Below, piece after piece: positions 1 to 3,915 of a stretch of 6,581 bases of DNA (position 1 is its first letter; each line of letters starts with the position of its first letter). The translations under genes were made by a program, and so were the position numbers. The notes under the pieces are model-generated. The model ran no database searches. It had not been told where the DNA came from and was given only the letters and a program-made list of their open reading frames with translations. Source of the DNA: Myxococcales bacterium (GTDB lineage Bacteria; Myxococcota; Bradymonadia; UBA7976; UBA1532). The DNA is taken from NCBI GenBank assembly GCA_020430675.1, contig JAGQJJ010000230.1:1-6581 (forward strand), given 5' to 3'.

Positions 1-875
1 GCGGCGACGATGTTCTTGGCGACGTAGCGTGCGGCATAGGCGGCGCTGCGGTCGACCTTGGTCGGATCCTTGCCGCTGAACGCGCCGCCGCCGTGGCGGC
101 CCATGCCGCCGTAGGTGTCGACGATGATCTTGCGCCCGGTCAGGCCGCAGTCGCCCATCGGGCCGCCGATGACAAAACGCCCGGTGGGGTTGATGAAGAA
201 GTGGGTCTTCTCATCGATGAAACCCTTGGGCAGCACCGGATCGAGCACATGCGCGCGCACCGAGTGGCGCAGGTCGGCGTTGGTGACGTGGTCGTCATGC
301 TGCGTCGAGAGCACCACCGCTTCGATGCGGAAGGGCTGGCCGTCGCGGTACTCGACCGAGACCTGGCTCTTGCCGTCAGGGCGCAGGAAAGGCAGCGTGC
401 CGTCCTTGCGCACCTGGGCGAGCCGCGCGGTGAGCTGGTGGGCGAGCGAGATGGGCAGCGGCATCAGCTCGCGGGTCTCGTTGCAGGCGAAGCCGAACAT
501 CAGCCCCTGGTCGCCAGCGCCCTGCTCCTTGAAGTCGCCGGCGCCCTCGTCGACGCCCATCGCGATGTCGGGCGACTGCTGGTCGATGGCCATCAGCACG
601 GCGCAGGTGCCGGCGTCGAAGCCCATCTCGGATGAGGTGTAGCCGATGTCGGCGACCGTGCGGCGCACGATGCCGGGGTAGTCGATGACCGCCTTGCTGG
701 TGATCTCACCGGCGAGCATGACGTAGCCCGTCTTGACCAGCGTCTCGCAGGCGACCCGGCTGTGGGGATCCTGTTCGAGCAGGGCGTCGAGGATGGCGTC
801 GGAGATCTGATCCGAGATCTTGTCGGGGTGGCCCTCAGTGACCGACTCCGAGGTGAACAGGTAGCTTCGGGACAT
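1..875 (-). CDS. metK: S-adenosylmethionine synthetase, C-terminus cut by window edge
   Basis: Makes S-adenosylmethionine from methionine and ATP in the cytoplasm; it is the cell's main methyl-donor supply. Translating the minus strand from ATG at 875 gives 291 uninterrupted codons that run off the left edge. The family is usually about 380-400 residues, so roughly the last 100 are missing because of the window, not a mutation. Visible family motifs are GHPDK (residues 15-19, ATP/metal-binding His16 and Asp18), the CETLVKTG and AGEI region with Glu44 and Glu57, [12 protein letters not shown] (119-130), [14 protein letters not shown] (237-250), and the phosphate-binding loop [19 protein letters not shown] (262-280) with Lys269, Lys273 and Asp275. 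The start is supported by an ACGGAG ribosome site (889-884) with an 8-base spacer. It lies 61 bp after the stop of a membrane nuclease-like gene on the same strand and seems to have its own promoter. Identification is secure. Confidence 0.98.
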   Translation of the reverse strand, partial: MSRSYLFTSESVTEGHPDKISDQISDAILDALLEQDPHSRVACETLVKTGYVMLAGEITSKAVIDYPGIVRRTVADIGYTSSEMGFDAGTCAVLMAIDQQSPDIAMGVDEGAGDFKEQGAGDQGLMFGFACNETRELMPLPISLAHQLTARLAQVRKDGTLPFLRPDGKSQVSVEYRDGQPFRIEAVVLSTQHDDHVTNADLRHSVRAHVLDPVLPKGFIDEKTHFFINPTGRFVIGGPMGDCGLTGRKIIVDTYGGMGRHGGGAFSGKDPTKVDRSAAYAARYVAKNIVA

Positions 876-883
876 GGGGGCGA

Positions 884-889
884 CTCCGT
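884..889 (-). promoter_or_regulatory. Ribosome binding site of metK
   Basis: ACGGAG on the minus strand lies 8 bases before the ATG at 875. It fixes the start codon, which also matches the usual metK N-terminus (about 14 residues before GHPDK). Confidence 0.7.
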
Positions 890-911
890 GTCGGTCGAAA
901 AAAAGTGCTCC

Positions 912-940
912 ATACTGTGGAAGGCGTCACCCCATGTCAA
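912..940 (-). promoter_or_regulatory. Putative sigma-70-type promoter for metK
   Basis: On the minus strand a perfect TTGACA (940-935) is followed after exactly 17 bases by CAGTAT (917-912), which keeps the conserved A2, A5 and T6 of a -10 box. The predicted transcription start is near 905, giving a leader of about 30 bases before the metK ATG at 875. The -35 box overlaps the TGA stop (939-937) of the upstream 169-residue gene. The -10 is only a half match, so this is a good candidate rather than a certainty. The leader is too short to hold a known SAM riboswitch. Confidence 0.5.
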
Positions 941-1446
941 CCGAGGGTGTGCCATGCGAGGGCCGTAATCGCCCCGATGAGAAGGCCGATCACGAACCAT
1001 GGCCAGCGACGACGTCGATGGGCCAGAGGGAAGCGCACTTCGCGTAGCAGGCGCCGGTCGGCGTCGAACAGCAGCACGCCGTCGACGGCGTAGTGCACCG
1101 CGTACTCCAAGAGCTGTCGTCTGGTGGCGCCCTTCTCCACCTGGGTCGCGCCGCCGGTCTTGACCTCGACCGCGTAGCGCCGCCGGCCGCGGGTGACCAG
1201 CAGATCGGCGCGCAGCACGGTCTCGCGCGGTTCGCCGTCGACAAACCAGCGCACCGCGCGCTCGGGGTGGCGCGCGATGACTGTGTAGCCCATGGCTTCG
1301 AGCATGGCCGGGGCCTGCGCCTCCATGCGGCGGCCATGGGCCGAGGCGCGTTGCCGGCGTCGGCGCACGCGGCCGGTGTGCCACGCGGCGATGGCGGCGA
1401 CCAGCAGACCGCCGGCCAGCGCGCCGATGAGCAGCCATCGCTCCAT
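937..1446 (-). CDS. Two-helix membrane protein with PD-(D/E)XK nuclease-like domain
   Basis: A 169-residue protein of unknown role. Residues 4-22 form a hydrophobic helix followed by RVRRRRQR. Residues 148-165 form a second helix preceded by RRRR. Basic residues on the inner side of both helices predict a cytoplasmic central domain with both termini outside. That domain (about 38-140) reads like the PD-(D/E)XK fold of Holliday-junction-resolvase/YraN-type proteins: an N-terminal helix with Glu42 (GRRMEAQ..LE..GY), Asp81 (RADLLV), Glu94-x-Lys96 in YAVEVKTG, and Gln111/Tyr115 in QLLEYA. The metal-binding residues expected for activity are all present. The frame is open upstream to 1947, but that part is antisense to the lipoprotein gene. 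ATG at 1446 is chosen because GGAGAG lies 5 bases upstream and the helix begins at once. The gene is divergent from the lipoprotein gene and upstream of metK. A membrane-tethered nuclease is inference; PF10107-type secreted endonucleases are one comparison to make. Confidence 0.8.
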   Translation of the reverse strand: MERWLLIGALAGGLLVAAIAAWHTGRVRRRRQRASAHGRRMEAQAPAMLEAMGYTVIARHPERAVRWFVDGEPRETVLRADLLVTRGRRRYAVEVKTGGATQVEKGATRRQLLEYAVHYAVDGVLLFDADRRLLREVRFPLAHRRRRWPWFVIGLLIGAITALAWHTLG

Positions 1447-1457
1447 GCCAGCTCTCC

Positions 1458-1486
1458 GCGACACGGCGCCGCCGATCCGGTATGAC
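1458..1486 (+). promoter_or_regulatory. Weak candidate promoter for the lipoprotein-proB pair
   Basis: GCGACA (1458-1463) and TATGAC (1481-1486) are 17 bases apart in the 48-bp divergent gap. Each matches the sigma-70 consensus only partly. If used, transcription would start near 1493, almost at the ATG at 1495, so the mRNA would be nearly leaderless. This would fit the lack of a convincing Shine-Dalgarno sequence before that ATG. Tentative. Confidence 0.25.
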
Positions 1487-1494
1487 GGCAGCGC

Positions 1495-2673
1495 ATGCTC
1501 AGGACGCCTATCACGATCCGCGCGGTCGCGCCGCTGCTCATCTGCGGCTTTGCGCTCGGCGGCTGCGATCTGCTGCCGACGACCGATCGGGCGCGGCTGG
1601 CGCTCAAAGAGGGGTTGGCCGCGGCGGAAGAGGCCGGTCGATTGCGCCCGCTCGCCGCTGAAGAGGTCGATACCGGCGCACGGCTGGGCACGGTGCTGGC
1701 GCGACCGCTCTCGGAGGTGGCGTCGACGCTGGGCGGGCGCGCGTTTGCCGTGCAGGCGCAGTTTGCGCTGCGCGCGGGCGCCGATCCGCAGGTGACCTTG
1801 CGGGAAGAGACGCGGCTGGTCATCGACGCGGGCGGGCAGTTCATGCTGCGGCAGACCACCGATGGCGCCGCGCTGGGCCAGCCGTCGGTGGCCGAGGGGC
1901 GGTCGTGCTGGTGGGTCGACGGCCAGTATTTTGTGGCGCGCCGCCACGGGCCGGCGACCGCATTGCCGGTGCGGGCCTATGAGCAGGATCGCTGCCTCGA
2001 CAGCGGGGTCGAGTCGGTGAGCGGCTTTCTGCGCCTGCTCGCGCCGCGGCTGCTGGTGTCATCGCAGGGCCCGATCGAGGTCGCCGGCCGCCCCGCGCTG
2101 GCGCTGGCGCTGGTGGGCACCGCCGAAGCTGACGGGCCGCCTTCGCTGCCGCTGACGTGGCCCGGCGAGAGCGACGCGCTGCCTTCGCCGGCCATCTGGG
2201 GGCCGCGCGGGCCCCTCTTGACCGAGTATGGGCGCCTTCTGAGCCTGGAGGGCACGCTGGCGCTCGATGTGAAGACCGGCCAACCGCTTCAGGCCGAGGT
2301 GAACGCGACGCTGGCCTTCGAGAAGGGGGGCCGCGCGCTGCGGTTGACCGCGAAGCTGACGCTGAAGACCGAGCTGGATGCCACCGCGATCAAGGCGCCG
2401 GAGGACGCGCGGGTCTATGCGGCGCGGCCGCGCCTTTTTGCCGATCGGGCGTTCCTGCTCGGTGACCGCGCGGCGGCGGCCGAAGATGAGGAGACGACCG
2501 CGGCGCTGCCCAAACCGGGCGACGCGCCGCGGCTGACCGTCGGGCCGAGCGGTGAATTGCAGATTGAAGACGCGCATGTCGCGCCTTCTGTCGATGAGGA
2601 TCGTCCGCGTCCGCTGCCCCTGCCCGGGGGGGCGCCCGCGGGCGCAAACTTCGCCGAGGATGCGCCGGAATGA
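1495..2673 (+). CDS. Uncharacterised lipoprotein, 392 residues
   Basis: Family not recognised. The N-terminus is a lipoprotein signal: a basic start, a hydrophobic stretch (10-20) and lipobox LGGC with the lipidated cysteine at 24, followed by Asp25. The mature part begins with a charged, helix-like stretch (31-58). It then becomes rich in alternating polar and hydrophobic segments suggesting beta strands (82-120, 135-150, 187-208, 240-292). A pair of cysteines, Cys138 (RSCWWVDGQYF) and Cys167 (DRCLDSG), could form a disulfide after export. The tail after about residue 326 is acidic and Pro/Ala-rich and looks disordered. The strand-rich core loosely recalls LolA/LolB-like lipid-carrier folds, but no signature confirms this. 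Its stop overlaps the proB start by 4 bp, so the two are probably co-transcribed. There is no strong ribosome site before ATG 1495. Lipoprotein status is well supported; function is unknown. Confidence 0.85.
   Translation: MLRTPITIRAVAPLLICGFALGGCDLLPTTDRARLALKEGLAAAEEAGRLRPLAAEEVDTGARLGTVLARPLSEVASTLGGRAFAVQAQFALRAGADPQVTLREETRLVIDAGGQFMLRQTTDGAALGQPSVAEGRSCWWVDGQYFVARRHGPATALPVRAYEQDRCLDSGVESVSGFLRLLAPRLLVSSQGPIEVAGRPALALALVGTAEADGPPSLPLTWPGESDALPSPAIWGPRGPLLTEYGRLLSLEGTLALDVKTGQPLQAEVNATLAFEKGGRALRLTAKLTLKTELDATAIKAPEDARVYAARPRLFADRAFLLGDRAAAAEDEETTAALPKPGDAPRLTVGPSGELQIEDAHVAPSVDEDRPRPLPLPGGAPAGANFAEDAPE
2656..2672 (+). promoter_or_regulatory. Ribosome site and ATGA overlap coupling the lipoprotein gene to proB
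   Basis: GAGGA at 2656-2660 lies 9 bases before the proB ATG (2670-2672). This ATG overlaps the upstream TGA (2671-2673) in the classic ATGA arrangement, so ribosomes ending the lipoprotein can restart on proB. Confidence 0.65.
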
Positions 2674-3809
2674 TTCGCAAACCCGCCTTTGAGGGCGCGC
2701 GTCGCGTGGTGGTCAAGATCGGCAGCGCCGTGTTGCGCGATGGGGCCGACTTCGATCGGGTCACCTTCACCTCGCTCGTACGCGGTCTGGTCGCGCTGCA
2801 GGCCGAGGGGGTCGAGGTGGTGGTGGTATGCAGCGGCGCGGTGGCGCTGGGCATGCCGCGCCTGGGGCTGACCACGCGGCCCGATCGCATCGAGCGGTTG
2901 CAAGCCACGGCGGCGGTGGGCCAGGGCCAGCTCATCCGCATGTGGACCGACGAGCTGACGTTCTATCAGCGCGTCGCGGCGCAGGTGCTGCTGACGCACG
3001 AAGACCTGCGCGACCGGCGGCGCTTCCTCGCGGCGCGGCACACGCTGCTGACGCTGCTGGAGCTGGGCGCGGTGCCGGTGATCAACGAGAACGACACCGT
3101 GGCCATCGAAGAGATCAAGCTGGGCGACAACGACCTGCTCGCCGGACAGGTGGCCAGCCTGGTGGACGCGCAGCTCTTGATCATCCTCTCGGACGTCGAG
3201 GGCTTCTACGCGGGCGATCCGCGCGCGCCGGGCGCGCAGCCCGAGCCGTTTGTGGGGCGCGTCGACGACGCGGTGCTGGCGCTGGCCGGGCCGAGCACCA
3301 CCGGCCTCGGCAGCGGCGGCATGCGCACCAAGTTGACCGCAGTGGCGCAGGTCAACCGCCTGGGGCTGCCGGCGATCATCGCGCGCGGCAAGGCGCCGCA
3401 TGTGTTGCGCCGCTTGTATGCCGGCGAGGCGCTGGGCACCTGGTTCGCCGCCGACGCGCCGATGCCGCGGCGCAAACACTGGATCGCCTATGCCGGGCAC
3501 CCGGCGGGCACGCTGCACGTCGACGCGGGCGCCGAGGCGGCGGTGCGGGCCCATGGGCGCAGCTTGCTGCCGATCGGCATCACCTCGGTCGAGGGCGATT
3601 TTGCCGAGGGTGATCCGGTGCGCGTGATCGGCCCCGATGGCGTCGAGTTCGCCCGCGGACTGGCCCGTCACGACGCGGCGACGCTGCGCGCGGTGGCCGG
3701 GCAGCGGTCGGCGGACCACGCCGCGCCCGAGGCGGTGCACCGCGATGACCTCGTGGTGCTTCGCCCGATCGAGGCGGTGGTATCGGGCCGAGGCGCCGGG
3801 CTATCCTGA
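2670..3809 (+). CDS. proB: Glutamate 5-kinase (kinase plus PUA domain)
   Basis: Phosphorylates L-glutamate with ATP to gamma-glutamyl phosphate, the first and usually feedback-inhibited step of proline synthesis, in the cytoplasm. The 379-residue length fits full-length ProB. The amino-acid-kinase domain spans about 10-255: VVVKIGSAVL with Lys15, the CSGAVALG glycine loop (54-61), QVLLTHEDLRDRRRF (105-119), INEND (138-142), LGDNDLLAGQVA (151-162), ILSDVEGFY (172-180) and GSGGMRTKL (214-222) with Lys221. The more usual forms are FGDND and GTGGM, so these loops carry mild substitutions. A C-terminal PUA domain covers about 275-370. ATG at 2670 overlaps the lipoprotein stop as ATGA, and GAGGA (2656-2660) sits 9 bases upstream inside that gene, pointing to translational coupling. 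Neither proA nor obgE, its common neighbours, is in the window. Confidence 0.97.
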   Translation: MIRKPAFEGARRVVVKIGSAVLRDGADFDRVTFTSLVRGLVALQAEGVEVVVVCSGAVALGMPRLGLTTRPDRIERLQATAAVGQGQLIRMWTDELTFYQRVAAQVLLTHEDLRDRRRFLAARHTLLTLLELGAVPVINENDTVAIEEIKLGDNDLLAGQVASLVDAQLLIILSDVEGFYAGDPRAPGAQPEPFVGRVDDAVLALAGPSTTGLGSGGMRTKLTAVAQVNRLGLPAIIARGKAPHVLRRLYAGEALGTWFAADAPMPRRKHWIAYAGHPAGTLHVDAGAEAAVRAHGRSLLPIGITSVEGDFAEGDPVRVIGPDGVEFARGLARHDAATLRAVAGQRSADHAAPEAVHRDDLVVLRPIEAVVSGRGAGLS

Positions 3810-3816
3810 CGTCTGC

Positions 3817-3828
3817 GCAGCATGCTGC
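3817..3828. promoter_or_regulatory. 12-bp perfect palindrome between proB and the VWA gene
   Basis: GCAGCATGCTGC is its own reverse complement and lies 7 bp after the proB stop and 24 bp before the next start. It could be a dimeric repressor site. A T-rich tail typical of a terminator is absent. A TATCCT that could serve as a -10 box lies just upstream (3802-3807) but has no good -35 partner. A 12-bp palindrome can occur by chance in a window this size, so its role is uncertain. Confidence 0.3.
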
Positions 3829-3839
3829 CAGTCATTGAT

Positions 3840-3844
3840 GGGAG
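3840..3844 (+). promoter_or_regulatory. Ribosome binding site of the large VWA/MopE-like gene
   Basis: GGGAG at 3840-3844 is 8 bases before ATG 3853. This decides the start: an in-frame ATG at 3838 lies upstream but has no ribosome site and would add five residues before the signal peptide, and the frame stays open further upstream only as an overlap with proB. Confidence 0.7.
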
Positions 3845-3852
3845 AACCGCCC

Positions 3853-3915
3853 ATGCCCCTGCGGCTCGCGATCGGGCTCGCTCTGCTCACCGCGCTGTTC
3901 GGCACCGCCGAGGCG
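3853..3915 (+). other. Sec signal peptide of the VWA/MopE-like protein
   Basis: Residues 1-21: one Arg at position 4, a hydrophobic core (5-16), then GTAEA with small residues at -3 and -1, predicting cleavage before Gln22. There is no lipobox, so this end is not lipidated. Confidence 0.8.

Noticed and set aside
93..642. Two plus-strand frames of about 180 codons opposite metK
   Set aside because: They are antisense to clear MetK motifs and encode His/Arg/Ala-rich peptides with no known pattern.
898..927. An intrinsic terminator on the minus strand: a 5-bp stem with 5-base loop, then CAC and seven T
   Set aside because: The stem is short, includes a G-T pair and is separated from the T run; it also coincides with the likely metK -10 region.
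876..936. A SAM-responsive riboswitch before metK
   Set aside because: The gap is 61 bp and the predicted leader about 30 bases, without the conserved helices of known SAM riboswitches.
593..1438. A 281-codon minus-strand frame across metK and the nuclease-like gene
   Set aside because: It lies out of frame with both well-supported proteins and is Arg/Ser/Pro-rich noise.
1447..1947. A 167-codon N-terminal extension of the nuclease-like protein
   Set aside because: The extension would be antisense to the lipoprotein gene; ATG 1446 has a ribosome site and begins directly with a membrane helix.
2415..3740. A 441-codon open frame on the minus strand opposite proB
   Set aside because: proB on the other strand is certain; the antisense product is low-complexity, Arg/Ala/Gln-rich, with no motif.
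3637..3852. A 72-codon N-terminal extension of the VWA protein
   Set aside because: It overlaps the PUA-coding end of proB and would bury the signal peptide; ATG 3853 has GGGAG at the right distance.
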